Program-made: the position numbers and the translations under genes | Part shown: positions 9,286-17,876 of the stretch, piece after piece | Layout of the letters: each line of letters opens with the position of its first letter | Position numbering within the stretch: position 1 is the stretch's first letter | The notes under the pieces: model-generated | What the model saw: only the letters and a program-made list of their open reading frames with translations | Told to the model about the DNA's origin: nothing | Database searches by the model: none | NCBI GenBank assembly: GCA_036351575.1 | Contig: JAZBPJ010000046.1 | Location: 1 to 40,431 of the forward strand | Direction of reading: 5' to 3' | Origin: JABDPF01 sp036351575 | Lineage (GTDB): Bacteria; Pseudomonadota; Gammaproteobacteria; Xanthomonadales; SZUA-36 | DNA: 40,431 bases

Positions 9286-10032
9286 ATGACCGAAGGAAAA
9301 CTGATCGTCCTGGCCGGCCCTTCGTGCGTCGGCAAAAGCCCGCTGGAAAAAGCGCTGGCCCGCTTTTACCCGGAACTGAGATCTCCGCTGCGCCCGGTGG
9401 TGCTGTACAACGACCGCGCGCCCCGGCCGGGAGAAATCGACGGCGTCGATTACCATTTCCGTGACCGGCAGTCGATCCGCGCGCTGGAGGACAGGGAGAA
9501 CCATGTCGTCATGGACGTGCGCGGCGACCTGCAGGCGCTGGACGTCGAGGCGCTTAGGCATGACCTCGCGTCCGGGGACGTATTGTTCGAAGGCAATCCC
9601 TTCGTCGGCCGGCGGTTGATGACGGATCCCGCGCTGGATGGCGTGCGCCGAAGCGGCGTGTTCATGGCGCCGCTGTCGCGCGACGAGATTCTGTTCCTGC
9701 GAAAAACCGCCGGTAACAGCGCCCTGCCCGCTCTCGTCACCGACGTTATGCGGCGCAAGCTGCTGCGGCGAACGCGTAAACAGAAGTCCGAGCTGTCGCT
9801 TAAAGACCTGGAAAATATCGAAACGCGGGCCGGCAGTGCCTACCGCGAGCTGAAAATGGCCCACGAGTTCGATGCCGTGCTGCCCAACCACGACGGCGAG
9901 GACAGCGACAACTGGGACGCTTTCTACTATCCGCTGGGAGACGCCAGGGCCTCGCTGGAAGCCTTCGCCGCGCTGCTCAGGGGCGAGCCCTCCGCTTTCG
10001 CCGAAACCTGGGAAGACGGCCTGGTTCCCTGA
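9286..10032 (+). CDS. Guanylate-kinase-like P-loop kinase
   Basis: P-loop NTPase of 248 residues. The Walker A motif is VLAGPSCVGKSPL at residues 8-20. Next comes DRAPRPGEIDGVDYHF, which closely mirrors the GMP-binding segment of guanylate kinase. Length and C-terminal sequence differ from housekeeping Gmk (about 205 residues), so this is probably a specialised paralogue acting on a nucleotide or related substrate. The ATG at 9286 is preferred over an in-frame upstream start at 9268 because GGAG/AGG ribosome-binding sequence lies just before it. It is divergent from the dikinase-like gene, with about 150 bases between them. A functional link between the two phosphotransferases is inference. 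No membrane segments are seen. Confidence 0.7.
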   Translation: MTEGKLIVLAGPSCVGKSPLEKALARFYPELRSPLRPVVLYNDRAPRPGEIDGVDYHFRDRQSIRALEDRENHVVMDVRGDLQALDVEALRHDLASGDVLFEGNPFVGRRLMTDPALDGVRRSGVFMAPLSRDEILFLRKTAGNSALPALVTDVMRRKLLRRTRKQKSELSLKDLENIETRAGSAYRELKMAHEFDAVLPNHDGEDSDNWDAFYYPLGDARASLEAFAALLRGEPSAFAETWEDGLVP

Positions 10033-10112
10033 ATCGATCGGCGATGGATACGATCGCCCGGGCCGATTAGACTAGGGCGCATTCCGAAACAGCCAGCAAC
10101 CGGGTCAGAACA

Positions 10113-11564
10113 GTGAAAAAAGCAGACATCGGCCTTATCGGCCTCGCCGTGATGGGTGAAAACCTCGTCCTCAACATGGAATCGAAGGGCTTCACCGTGG
10201 TGGTGCACAACCGCACGACGTCGAAGGTGGACGATTTCGTCAACGGGCGCGGCGCCGGCAAGAATATCATCGGCACGCATTCGCCCGAAGAACTCTGCGC
10301 GCAGCTGGAACGCCCGCGGCGCGTGATGATCATGGTCAAGGCCGGTAAGGCCGTCGACTACGTCATCGAATCCCTGCTGCCGTTCCTCGAGGAAGGCGAC
10401 ATCGTCATCGACGGCGGCAACAGCCAGTACCAGGACAGCGAACGGCGCACGGCGGAACTCGCCGAAAAGGGACTTTTATTCATCGGCACCGGGGTTTCCG
10501 GCGGCGAAGAAGGCGCCCTGCTCGGGCCGAGCATCATGCCCGGCGGCAACCCGGACGCCTGGCCGCACGTGAAACCGATCTTCCAGTCCATCGCCGCCAA
10601 GACGGACGCCGGCGAGCCCTGCTGCGACTGGGTCGGCCGCGGCGGCGCGGGGCATTTCGTCAAGATGGTCCACAACGGCATCGAGTACGGCGACATGCAG
10701 ATGATCTGCGAGGTCTACGAGATGATGAAAGCCGGGCTGGAGATGTCGAACGAGGAAATGCACCGGACCTTCGCGCGCTGGAACGAGGGCGTGCTCGACA
10801 GCTACCTCGTGGAGATCACGCGTGACATCCTCGGCTATCGCGACGAGAACGGCGAAGCCACGGTCGATTACATCCTGGATACGGCCGGGCAGAAAGGCAC
10901 CGGCAAATGGACCGGGATTACGGCCCTGGACGTCGGCCAGCCGCTGACCGCGATCGCTGAGGCCGTGTTCGCGCGCTGCGTGTCTGCGCTGAAAAACGAG
11001 CGCGTGGCGGCATCTCAATTGCTTGAGGGCCCCGAAAATGTATTTGACGGCGACCGCGACGCGATGATCGACGACCTCGAGCAGGCGCTGTACGCCTCCA
11101 AGATCGTGTCCTACGCGCAGGGCTACCAGCTGATGCGCGCAATGTCGGACGAGGAAAACTGGGATCTCGACTACGGCGCCGTGGCCCTGATGTGGCGGGG
11201 CGGCTGCATCATCCGTTCACGCTTCCTGGGCAACATCCGCGACGCTTTCGCCAAGGACCCGCAACTGGCCAACCTGCTGCTGGACGATTTTTTCCGGGCG
11301 GCGATCAGGAAAGCGCAGGCTTCCTGGCGGCGCGTGGCCGCCGCGGCGGTGACGCTCGGCATCCCGATGCCGGCCATCACCTCGGCGCTCGCTTACTACG
11401 ACGGCTATCGCTCCGAGCGGCTGCCGGCCAACCTGCTGCAGGCCCAGCGTGATTACTTCGGCGCGCACACCTACGAGCGCATCGACCGGCCGCGCGGTGA
11501 ATTCTTCCACACCAACTGGACCGGGCGCGGCGGCGACACGTCGTCGAGCAGTTACAACGCCTGA
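10113..11564 (+). CDS. gnd: 6-phosphogluconate dehydrogenase, decarboxylating
   Basis: Cytoplasmic enzyme of the oxidative pentose phosphate pathway that converts 6-phosphogluconate to ribulose 5-phosphate and CO2 with NADP reduction. The length of 483 residues is normal. The N-terminal Rossmann motif is IGLIGLAVMGENLVLNM, and VVHNRTTSKVDDF fits the NADP-phosphate-binding loop. The catalytic and substrate motif GVSGGEEGALLGPSIMPGG lies near residue 130, with HNGIEYGDMQ near 188. The C-terminal tail RIDRPRGEFFHTNWTGRGG is diagnostic. The GTG start at 10113 gives the canonical N-terminus. No zwf or edd lies in the window. The gene ends only 10 bases from the convergent molybdo-hydroxylase gene. 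Confidence 0.97.
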   Translation: MKKADIGLIGLAVMGENLVLNMESKGFTVVVHNRTTSKVDDFVNGRGAGKNIIGTHSPEELCAQLERPRRVMIMVKAGKAVDYVIESLLPFLEEGDIVIDGGNSQYQDSERRTAELAEKGLLFIGTGVSGGEEGALLGPSIMPGGNPDAWPHVKPIFQSIAAKTDAGEPCCDWVGRGGAGHFVKMVHNGIEYGDMQMICEVYEMMKAGLEMSNEEMHRTFARWNEGVLDSYLVEITRDILGYRDENGEATVDYILDTAGQKGTGKWTGITALDVGQPLTAIAEAVFARCVSALKNERVAASQLLEGPENVFDGDRDAMIDDLEQALYASKIVSYAQGYQLMRAMSDEENWDLDYGAVALMWRGGCIIRSRFLGNIRDAFAKDPQLANLLLDDFFRAAIRKAQASWRRVAAAAVTLGIPMPAITSALAYYDGYRSERLPANLLQAQRDYFGAHTYERIDRPRGEFFHTNWTGRGGDTSSSSYNA

Positions 11565-11574
11565 AGCGAGACGC

Positions 11575-13737
11575 TTACACGATGATTCCGGCCCGGCTCC
11601 AGGGCTGTTCGCGGATGCGCACACCCGTTGCGGCGAATATCGCGTTGGCGATCGCCGGGGGCGCCGGCGCCATCGGCGGTTCGCCCAGGCCCATCGGCGG
11701 AAAATCGCTCTGGATGAAGTGGCATTCCACTTCCGGCGCCTGGTCGATCGTCGCCAGCGCGTAATCGTGGAAATTGCTTTGCTGCACCGCGCCCTCGGCG
11801 AAGGTAATCTCCAGCTGGCTGGTGCTCAGCGCGTCGACGACGGCGCCCTCGACCTGGTTGCGCGCTCCGCTGAGATTGATCACCGGGCCCACGTCGATAC
11901 CCGACCAGACTTTTTCCACCCGGACGCGGTTGCCCTTCGCGTGGACCTGGGCCACGTGCGAAACAAAGCCGCCATGGTCGTAATGAAAGGCCATGCCCAG
12001 GCCGCGCCCCGGGCCGGGATCGCGCCCCCAGCCGGCGGCTTGCGCTGCTTTCTTCAGGGTGCCGGCGGTGCGGGCCAGGTCCAGCGGCGGTTCGCCGAAA
12101 GAGCGGGAAAGCAGGTCCAGCCGGAATTCCAGCTGGTCTTTTTCCGCCGCCAGAGCGACCTCGTCAAAGAAACTCTGGTAGGCCCAGCAGTAGGCCGAGT
12201 GGCCCGGTGAGCGCCACGGCCCGGTCGGCACGTTGCACTCGATGATGGACTGCCGAAGGCGAAAATCCTTCACCAGCCCGGCGGGGTAGTGGCTCGAACT
12301 GAGCGACGCGCCCGAGACCGGTTCACCGCCGCGGCCGAAGGTAATGAAATGATGATCGAACGCCGACATGCGGCCGTCGCCATCGATTCCCGCACGGAAG
12401 TGGTGCCAGGCGGCGGGCCGGTAGAAGTCGTGCTGCAGGTCGTCTTCGCGCGTCCACTGCAATTGAACCGGCACGCGCATTTCACGCGCGATCCAGGCCG
12501 TCTCGACCATGTAATCGTGCGTCAGCCGCCGGCCAAAGCCGCCGCCGATGCGCTCCAACTCGATGTGGATGTCCCGCTCGTTCATGCCCAGGGTGCGGGC
12601 GATGAGCGCCCGGGCGCCGCGCGGGTTCTGTGACGGCGCCCGCATCTCCAGTTTCCCGGACTCGTGGTAGACCGCGGTCGCCACCTGCGGTTCGAGGTTG
12701 GCGTGGGAAACGAAGGGATAGTAATAACTCGCTTCGACGACTTTTTCGGCGCCCTCGAGCGCTGTCTCGACGTCGCCGTCGTGACGCATCGTCTCGCCGT
12801 CGCCGCGGGCCAGCTTTGCGGCCTCGAGCGCGTAGCCCTCGCTGGAATCGGCGTGCGTGGTTTCCCAGTCGACCTTGAGCTTCTCACGCGCCTTGTTGAC
12901 CGCCCACCAGGTCTCGCCCACGATGGCCACGCCGGGCATCAGCCCGGACAGGTTGTCGGTGCCTTTGACGACAAAAGCGCGCACGATTCCCGGCTGGCGC
13001 TCGACCTCCGGGGTATTGGCTTTTTTCACCCGCCCGCCGAATACCGGGCACTTGACGTACTGCGCGTACAGCATGCCTTCCATGCGCACGTCGCAGCCGA
13101 ACAGCGGCTTGCCGTGAATGATGCGGGCGTTGTCCACGCCCGGAACGAAGCGGCCCAGCAGCTTGAACTCTTCCGGCCGGTTCTTGAGCTTCAGCACGGA
13201 TACGTCCGGCACGGGCTGGCGCGCCGCCCCTTCCAGCAGGGTCTCGTACGCTGCGCTGCGGCCGCTTTCCTCATGACGAATCACGCCATTCACAGCTGCG
13301 AGGCTCTCCGGCGGCACGTTCCACTGCGCCGCTGCCGCCCGGGTCAGCATGTACAGGGCGCCCGCACCGGCGATGCGCAGGTCGTTCCAGCCGTCCGGCG
13401 TGCCGCGGCTGCCGCCCACGACCTGCCGGCCGTAGCGATCGTCCAGCGGCGCCTGTTCCACCTCGACCCGTTCCCAGGGGATTTCCAGGTGCTCCGCCAC
13501 CACCATCGGGAACGCGGTCTTGACGCCCTGCCCTGCTTCCGGGTTCTTGCTGACGATCGTCACGCGACCGTCCGGGTGGATGCGCACGTACAAATTGGGC
13601 ACCCAGGTTTCCTCGCCCGCGGCAGTCACCAGGCCGGTCCAGCCGACGCCTACGACCAGTGCGCCCGAGGCCGCCAGGCTGACTTTCAGGAAGGCGCGGC
13701 GCGATGTGTCGACGTCTGATTTTCGGCGGGCGCTCAT
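11575..13737 (-). CDS. Molybdopterin-binding subunit of a xanthine-dehydrogenase-family hydroxylase (isoquinoline 1-oxidoreductase beta type)
   Basis: Large subunit (720 residues) of a periplasmic molybdenum hydroxylase that oxidises N-heterocycles or aldehydes. A twin-arginine signal with the core SRRAFLKVSLAASG begins near residue 12, indicating folded export by TAT. ELERIGGGFGRR near residue 395 is the conserved molybdopterin-cytosine-dinucleotide loop, and GLGEPPMAPAPPAIANAI near the C-terminus fits the active-site Glu region. ATG at 13737 overlaps the stop of the 2Fe-2S subunit gene by 4 bases, indicating coupled translation. There is no separate FAD subunit, as in isoquinoline oxidoreductases. 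The substrate is not predictable. Related operons often add a cytochrome c; here the only one nearby is the divergent cytochrome c/PQQ gene. Confidence 0.88.
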   Translation of the reverse strand: MSARRKSDVDTSRRAFLKVSLAASGALVVGVGWTGLVTAAGEETWVPNLYVRIHPDGRVTIVSKNPEAGQGVKTAFPMVVAEHLEIPWERVEVEQAPLDDRYGRQVVGGSRGTPDGWNDLRIAGAGALYMLTRAAAAQWNVPPESLAAVNGVIRHEESGRSAAYETLLEGAARQPVPDVSVLKLKNRPEEFKLLGRFVPGVDNARIIHGKPLFGCDVRMEGMLYAQYVKCPVFGGRVKKANTPEVERQPGIVRAFVVKGTDNLSGLMPGVAIVGETWWAVNKAREKLKVDWETTHADSSEGYALEAAKLARGDGETMRHDGDVETALEGAEKVVEASYYYPFVSHANLEPQVATAVYHESGKLEMRAPSQNPRGARALIARTLGMNERDIHIELERIGGGFGRRLTHDYMVETAWIAREMRVPVQLQWTREDDLQHDFYRPAAWHHFRAGIDGDGRMSAFDHHFITFGRGGEPVSGASLSSSHYPAGLVKDFRLRQSIIECNVPTGPWRSPGHSAYCWAYQSFFDEVALAAEKDQLEFRLDLLSRSFGEPPLDLARTAGTLKKAAQAAGWGRDPGPGRGLGMAFHYDHGGFVSHVAQVHAKGNRVRVEKVWSGIDVGPVINLSGARNQVEGAVVDALSTSQLEITFAEGAVQQSNFHDYALATIDQAPEVECHFIQSDFPPMGLGEPPMAPAPPAIANAIFAATGVRIREQPWSRAGIIV

Positions 13738-14213
13738 GCTTCACCTCCTTCTTCGGAGGCGTAGCGGGCCGCGAGCTTCACCGCCTTGCGAATGCGCGGA
13801 TAGGTGCCGCAGCGGCAGATGTTGCCGCCCATCGCGTCCTCGATTTCCTCGTCGCTCGGGTCAGGATTCGTCTTCAGCAGGGCCGCGGCGGCCAGGACCT
13901 GGCCGCCCTGGCAGTAACCGCACTGCGCCACGTCCTCTTCCTGCCAGGCGCGCTGGACCGGGTGCCCGCCCGCGGGGTGGAATCCCTCGATCGTCGTAAT
14001 TTCGACGTTTTCCAGCGCTTCGACCGGCATCGTGCAGGCACGTACGGCCTCGCCGTCGATCAGCACGGTGCAACTGCCGCAAAGGCCCACGCCGCAGCCG
14101 TACTTGGTTCCGACCATGTCCAGGTGGTCCCGCAGCGCCCACAGCAGGGGGGTGTCGGGCGAAACATCGACCGCATGTTTTTCTCCGTTGATGCTGAGCG
14201 TGATCTGGCCCAT
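13734..14213 (-). CDS. (2Fe-2S)-binding subunit of molybdenum hydroxylase
   Basis: Small electron-transfer subunit (159 residues) that partners the molybdopterin subunit encoded next. The N-terminal plant-type ferredoxin cluster is KYGCGVGLCGSCTVLIDG plus a Cys in VRACTMP. The second, helical domain has AQCGYCQGGQ and GGNICRCGTYPRIRKA. All eight expected cysteines are present. The start at ATG 14213 is chosen over the longer frame (to 14258) because a GAGGAGA ribosome-binding site lies just upstream and the protein then begins MGQITLSINGE, the family-typical N-terminus. It has no signal peptide of its own, so it is probably co-exported with the TAT-tagged large subunit. Confidence 0.92.
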   Translation of the reverse strand: MGQITLSINGEKHAVDVSPDTPLLWALRDHLDMVGTKYGCGVGLCGSCTVLIDGEAVRACTMPVEALENVEITTIEGFHPAGGHPVQRAWQEEDVAQCGYCQGGQVLAAAALLKTNPDPSDEEIEDAMGGNICRCGTYPRIRKAVKLAARYASEEGGEA

Positions 14214-14435
14214 CCGGTTTCTCCTCGGCCCCGGCGGCTGCCGGTTTTCATGGCGCAATGCCCTGATGATAAAAAATGGGCAGACCCCGTCAAGTGCCGC
14301 GCCTGTTTATCCCGCTTAGCAGACGCCGTAATTTGGCTTCTGTATTTCCAAACGGACCCGAAATTGTGAATAATTCAGGGAGGACAATTCTTTAATCTGC
14401 CGGCCCTTCAACGGGCCGACCAAGGAGCACTGAAA

Positions 14436-15860
14436 ATGCGTCGCCTCGTCATCCTGGTCATTCTTGCGCTTACCCCCCTGCTCGCCCCGGCCCAGAACCG
14501 CAGCGGAATGGGTGAAATCCGCGAACTGTGGGACAACGACTGCGCCTCCTGCCACGGCGCCGACCTGAGCGGCGGCATGGCCACGTCGCTGCTCGACGAC
14601 GAATGGCTCAATGGCGGCAGCGACGAGGAACTCGCCGCGTCCATCCGCGACGGCATGCCGGATGCGGGCATGCCCGGCTGGAGCGAGGCGCTCGACGAGA
14701 ACCAGATTCGCGCGCTGGTCATCCTGATCCGGGAGGTCAGGATGCAGAGCGGCCTGGACGCCCTGCGCAATAGCCTGGAGGGTGATGTCGTCAGCGCTGC
14801 CGGCCATGCCTACCGGCTGGAAGAAATCGCCGAATTCGACGGAATCCTGTGGTCCATCGCTTTCCTGCCGAACGAAAGCATGCTGGTGACCCAGCGCGAC
14901 GGTGTCCTGTGGCATTTTGAAAATGGACAGAGGACCCGGATCAAGGGTACGCCCGAGGTCTGGCAGCACGGCCAGGGCGGGCTGCTGGAGGTCGCCGTGC
15001 ACCCGGACTACGCGGACAACGGCTGGATTTATCTTTCCTACAGCGAGCACAGCGGCGCCCGGGACAACGGCAGCGACGCCGGCATGACCGCGGTGGTCCG
15101 GGGCCGGATAGAAGACGACCGCTGGACCGGTGAAGAAATGCTGTTCCGCGTCGATGAAAAACACCACACGTCGGCCCGCGTGCACTTCGGTTCGCGCTTC
15201 GTATTTGACGACGGCTACCTCTTCTTCGCGATCGGCGACCGGGGGCACAAGGAACGGGCGCAGAACCTGGACCGGCCCAACGGCAAGATATTCCGCATCC
15301 ACGACGACGGCCGCGTGCCGAAGGACAATCCCTTCGTCGATACGCGGGGCGCGCTGCCGGAAATCTGGAGTTACGGCCATCGCAATCCGCAGGGCATGGA
15401 CCTCGACCCGTCGACCGGCCTGCTCTGGGAAGCGGAGCACGGCCCGCGCGGCGGGGATGAAATCAACCTCGTCGAGAAGGGAAAAAACTACGGCTGGCCG
15501 GTCATCACCTACGGCATGAACTACAACGGCACGCCAATCACCAGCGAAACCCACCGCGAGGGCATGGAGCAGCCCCGCCTGCATTGGACTCCCTCCATCG
15601 CGGTGGCCGGCATCGATTTCTACGAGGGCGAAGCCTTTCCGTCCTGGAAAGGAAAGCTGCTGGCCGGCGGACTGGCCTCTGAAGAACTGCACCTGCTGAC
15701 GATCGAGGACGGCAAGGTCACCGCCGACGAGGTCATCCTTAAAGACCGCGGGCGCATCCGCGACGTCGCCAGCGGGCCGGACGGCGCGATTTACCTGCTG
15801 GTGACCGGCGGTTCGCCGCGCAAGGGGCGTATCGTGAAGATGACGCCCGCCGAGGGCTAA
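14436..15860 (+). CDS. PQQ-dependent sugar dehydrogenase with N-terminal cytochrome c domain
   Basis: Exported oxidoreductase of 474 residues. After a signal peptide (residues 1-19) comes a small cytochrome c domain with heme site CASCH near residue 35 and a likely Met ligand in GMPDAGMPGW. The rest is a six-bladed propeller of the glucose/sorbosone dehydrogenase (aldose sugar dehydrogenase, Asd/YliI) type, with SYGHRNPQGMDLDP and EHGPRGGDEINLVEKGKNYG. It would oxidise sugars at PQQ and pass electrons to the fused heme. No pqq biosynthesis genes lie in the window. An AAGGAG ribosome-binding site at 14422-14427 supports ATG 14436. A 6-bp hairpin (14401-14406 with 14413-14418) sits in the leader. 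It is divergent from the molybdo-hydroxylase operon. Confidence 0.9.
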   Translation: MRRLVILVILALTPLLAPAQNRSGMGEIRELWDNDCASCHGADLSGGMATSLLDDEWLNGGSDEELAASIRDGMPDAGMPGWSEALDENQIRALVILIREVRMQSGLDALRNSLEGDVVSAAGHAYRLEEIAEFDGILWSIAFLPNESMLVTQRDGVLWHFENGQRTRIKGTPEVWQHGQGGLLEVAVHPDYADNGWIYLSYSEHSGARDNGSDAGMTAVVRGRIEDDRWTGEEMLFRVDEKHHTSARVHFGSRFVFDDGYLFFAIGDRGHKERAQNLDRPNGKIFRIHDDGRVPKDNPFVDTRGALPEIWSYGHRNPQGMDLDPSTGLLWEAEHGPRGGDEINLVEKGKNYGWPVITYGMNYNGTPITSETHREGMEQPRLHWTPSIAVAGIDFYEGEAFPSWKGKLLAGGLASEELHLLTIEDGKVTADEVILKDRGRIRDVASGPDGAIYLLVTGGSPRKGRIVKMTPAEG

Positions 15861-15877
15861 CTAAAACCGGTAAAACC

Positions 15878-15908
15878 GGGGTCAGAGTAAGTCCCTTACT
15901 CTGACCCC
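15878..15908. repeat. Perfect 14-bp inverted repeat (REP-like, probable bidirectional terminator)
   Basis: GGGGTCAGAGTAAG (15878-15891) is followed by loop TCC and its exact reverse complement (15895-15908). It lies in the 53-base gap between two convergent genes. From memory, GGGGTCAGAG-type palindromes occur as dispersed elements near REP-associated (RAYT/IS200-like) transposases in some proteobacteria. No transposase is nearby, so this would be a non-autonomous copy. It is well placed to terminate transcription from both sides. Confidence 0.7.
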
Positions 15909-15913
15909 ATGTC

Positions 15914-17338
15914 TTAAAGGTTGTAATACAGGTTCATCTCGAAGGGGTGCGGCCGGTTGCGCACGGCCACCGCCTCCTTGTATTTCTCCTCGATCCAGCT
16001 GTCGATCAGCTCGCTGTTGAACACGTCGCCGGCGAGCAGGTATTCATGGTCCTCCTGCAGCGCCTCCATCGCCTCTTCCAGGCTCGATGGGATGGCGCGC
16101 AGCCTGGACTGCTCCGCGTCGGGCCACTCGAACACGTTGTCGTCAAACGGGCCGAATGCGTTTTCGTCGTTCGGCAGGATGCGGTTCTTCACGCCGTCGA
16201 GCCCGGCCATCAGGAGCGCACTCATCGCCAGGTAATAGTTGCAGCTGCCGTCCGCGGTGCGGAACTCGATGCGCTTGGCGGCCTCGCTGGTCGCGTACTT
16301 GGGGATGCGGATCGCGGCGCAGCGGTTGGCCAAACCGAAAAACAGTTTCACCGGCGCCTCGAAGCCCGGCAGCAGGCGCTTGAAGGAGTTCGTGCTCGGA
16401 TTGGTAAACGCCGTCAGCGAGCGCCCGTGTTCCAGTATCCCGCCGATAAAGCAGAGCGCGGTCTCGGACAGGCCGGCATAGCCGTCCGCGTCGTAAAACA
16501 CGTTGCGGTCGCCTTTCCTGAGCTGGATGTGAAAATGCATGCCATTGCCCGGTTCGTCGTAGAGCGGCTTGGGCATGAACGTGGCTGTCAGGCCATGGCG
16601 CAGGGCGCAGTTGTGCACGATATCTTTCACGTACATCATCTTGTCGGTCACCAGTTCGAACGGCAGCAGTTCGGTCTCGATTTCCTGCTGGCCCGACAGG
16701 CCCACCTCGTGGTGGTGATAACGCACCGGGCAGCCCACGCCCTCGATCAGGCGCACCATCTCCTCGCGCACCTCGGTGTACTTGTCGAACGGAATGTCGA
16801 TGTGGTAGCCCTTGCGGTGGGCCACCGCCGTGCCGTCGGCGTCGACGTATCCGCCCGGCAGGTCTTCCTTGTTCTCTGACGAGGTGAAACGGTAGCCCGC
16901 GCTGTACTTGCCGTTGTCGATCTGCGCCTCGTCGAACAGGTAGAACTCGAACTCGGGCACCCACAGCGACGTGTCGGCCACGCCGGAGTCGACCAGGTAA
17001 CGGTGCGCGCGGCGCGCCACCGAGCGCGGATCCTTGTTCACGCCGACGCGGGTGTCCGCATCGCAGATGTAACTGAGCATGCGAACCCGGGGCCGCTCAC
17101 AGAACGGATCCAGGATGGCTGTATCCGGGTCGGGTATCAGAACCATGTCGCCGGACTCCACTGACTTCATGCCCGGAATGCTGGAGCCGTCAAAAGGAAT
17201 CCCGTTCTGCATCACGTGATCCAGCCGGCGGGAGGGAAAGGTGATGTGGTACCAGTTGCCGACCAGGTCAGCGTATTTCAGGTCGATGCTCTGAATACCG
17301 TGTTCTTCGATCAGTTTCTTGACATCTTTCAGGTTCAT
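15914..17338 (-). CDS. glnA: Glutamine synthetase type I without the adenylylation tyrosine
   Basis: ATP-dependent glutamate-ammonia ligase, 474 residues, expected to form a cytoplasmic dodecamer. Family features include IPFDGSSIPGMKSVESGDM near residue 50, NGMHFHIQLRK near 260 and the glutamate flap region LTAFTNPSTNSFKRL near 315. ATG 17338 is chosen because the protein then begins MNLKDVKKLI and a GGGGGAA ribosome-binding site precedes it; the frame extends to 17443. In E. coli GlnA the regulatory Tyr397 is in NLYDLP. The equivalent segment here is NVFEWP, so Phe replaces the adenylylated Tyr. Regulation by GlnE is therefore unlikely. The substitution is seen directly; the regulatory consequence is inference. 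The leader region shows no clear sigma-54 site. Confidence 0.93.
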   Translation of the reverse strand: MNLKDVKKLIEEHGIQSIDLKYADLVGNWYHITFPSRRLDHVMQNGIPFDGSSIPGMKSVESGDMVLIPDPDTAILDPFCERPRVRMLSYICDADTRVGVNKDPRSVARRAHRYLVDSGVADTSLWVPEFEFYLFDEAQIDNGKYSAGYRFTSSENKEDLPGGYVDADGTAVAHRKGYHIDIPFDKYTEVREEMVRLIEGVGCPVRYHHHEVGLSGQQEIETELLPFELVTDKMMYVKDIVHNCALRHGLTATFMPKPLYDEPGNGMHFHIQLRKGDRNVFYDADGYAGLSETALCFIGGILEHGRSLTAFTNPSTNSFKRLLPGFEAPVKLFFGLANRCAAIRIPKYATSEAAKRIEFRTADGSCNYYLAMSALLMAGLDGVKNRILPNDENAFGPFDDNVFEWPDAEQSRLRAIPSSLEEAMEALQEDHEYLLAGDVFNSELIDSWIEEKYKEAVAVRNRPHPFEMNLYYNL

Positions 17339-17554
17339 GTGTGTTCCCCCGTACTCCGACGGCCCGAACCGCCGGACCCAAGCAGGAAATACACTCTGAA
17401 CCTGATCGCAGCGAACGGCAATGAGGCGGATCAAGGAATTCAACCCGCAGTCGTTCAGCGGTTTTCCTACACAAATTCAGGCAAATGGCCGATAACAATC
17501 ACACCGGGTTTCGCAAAAAATGCCTGTGAAGCTTCCGCGTTACCCACGCGCTAT

Positions 17555-17573
17555 AGTAGGATATTTTCCTACT
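17555..17573. promoter_or_regulatory. Palindromic operator-like site upstream of parDE
   Basis: AGTAGGA (17555-17561), spacer TATTT, and TCCTACT (17567-17573) form a perfect 7-bp inverted repeat 30 bases before the parD start. A TATAGT hexamer (17552-17557) overlaps it and could be a -10 element. ParD antitoxins (ribbon-helix-helix) repress their own promoter at such palindromes, so this is the probable autoregulatory operator. Confidence 0.5.
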
Positions 17574-17603
17574 TGATACTAAAGTAATGCGGAGACATCG
17601 GTA

Positions 17604-17876
17604 ATGGCCATGGTCAAAAGAAGCATATCGGTAACGGAACAACAGGCCCGCTGGATCAAGTCGAAAATCGATTCCGGTCAGTACGGCAACGAGAGCGAGG
17701 TATTTCGTGACCTGATCAGGGAGCGCGTGGCGCAAGAACAGGAAATCGAAAGGGTGCGGGCTGCGCTAATCGCGGCTGAAAAGAGCGGATTTACCGATCG
17801 GAGTGTCGAGGATATTTGGGAAGAGGCAGAACAGCTGTACAGGAAAAAAGGTGCCAAGATTTCTGGTCAATCATAA
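17604..17876 (+). CDS. parD: ParD-family antitoxin (ribbon-helix-helix)
   Basis: Small antitoxin of 90 residues. The N-terminus (KRSISVTEQQARWIKSKI) fits a ribbon-helix-helix DNA-binding domain of the CopG/ParD type. SGQYGNESEVFRDLIRER is the typical ParD segment. The acidic C-terminal tail (about residues 58-85) should wrap the ParE toxin. It is the first gene of a two-gene unit and overlaps parE by 26 bases, the usual order of antitoxin before toxin. The start at ATG 17604 gives the family N-terminus; the ribosome-binding sequence is weak (GCGGAGACATCGGTA). Codon use looks less GC-rich than the neighbours, consistent with mobile toxin-antitoxin cassettes. Confidence 0.92.
   Translation: MAMVKRSISVTEQQARWIKSKIDSGQYGNESEVFRDLIRERVAQEQEIERVRAALIAAEKSGFTDRSVEDIWEEAEQLYRKKGAKISGQS

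Noticed and set aside
7998..9464. Long plus-strand frame opposite the dikinase-like gene
   Set aside because: Low-complexity composition typical of antisense high-GC DNA; it also runs into the kinase-like gene in another frame.
14399..14420. Hairpin in the leader of the PQQ/cytochrome gene as a riboswitch or terminator
   Set aside because: A 6-bp stem with no U-tract and no wider conserved structure; too little to call.
17339..17603. Sigma-54 or NtrC-type promoter for glnA
   Set aside because: I read both strands of this 265-base gap and found no TGGC-N7-TTGC match or clear NtrC-type site.
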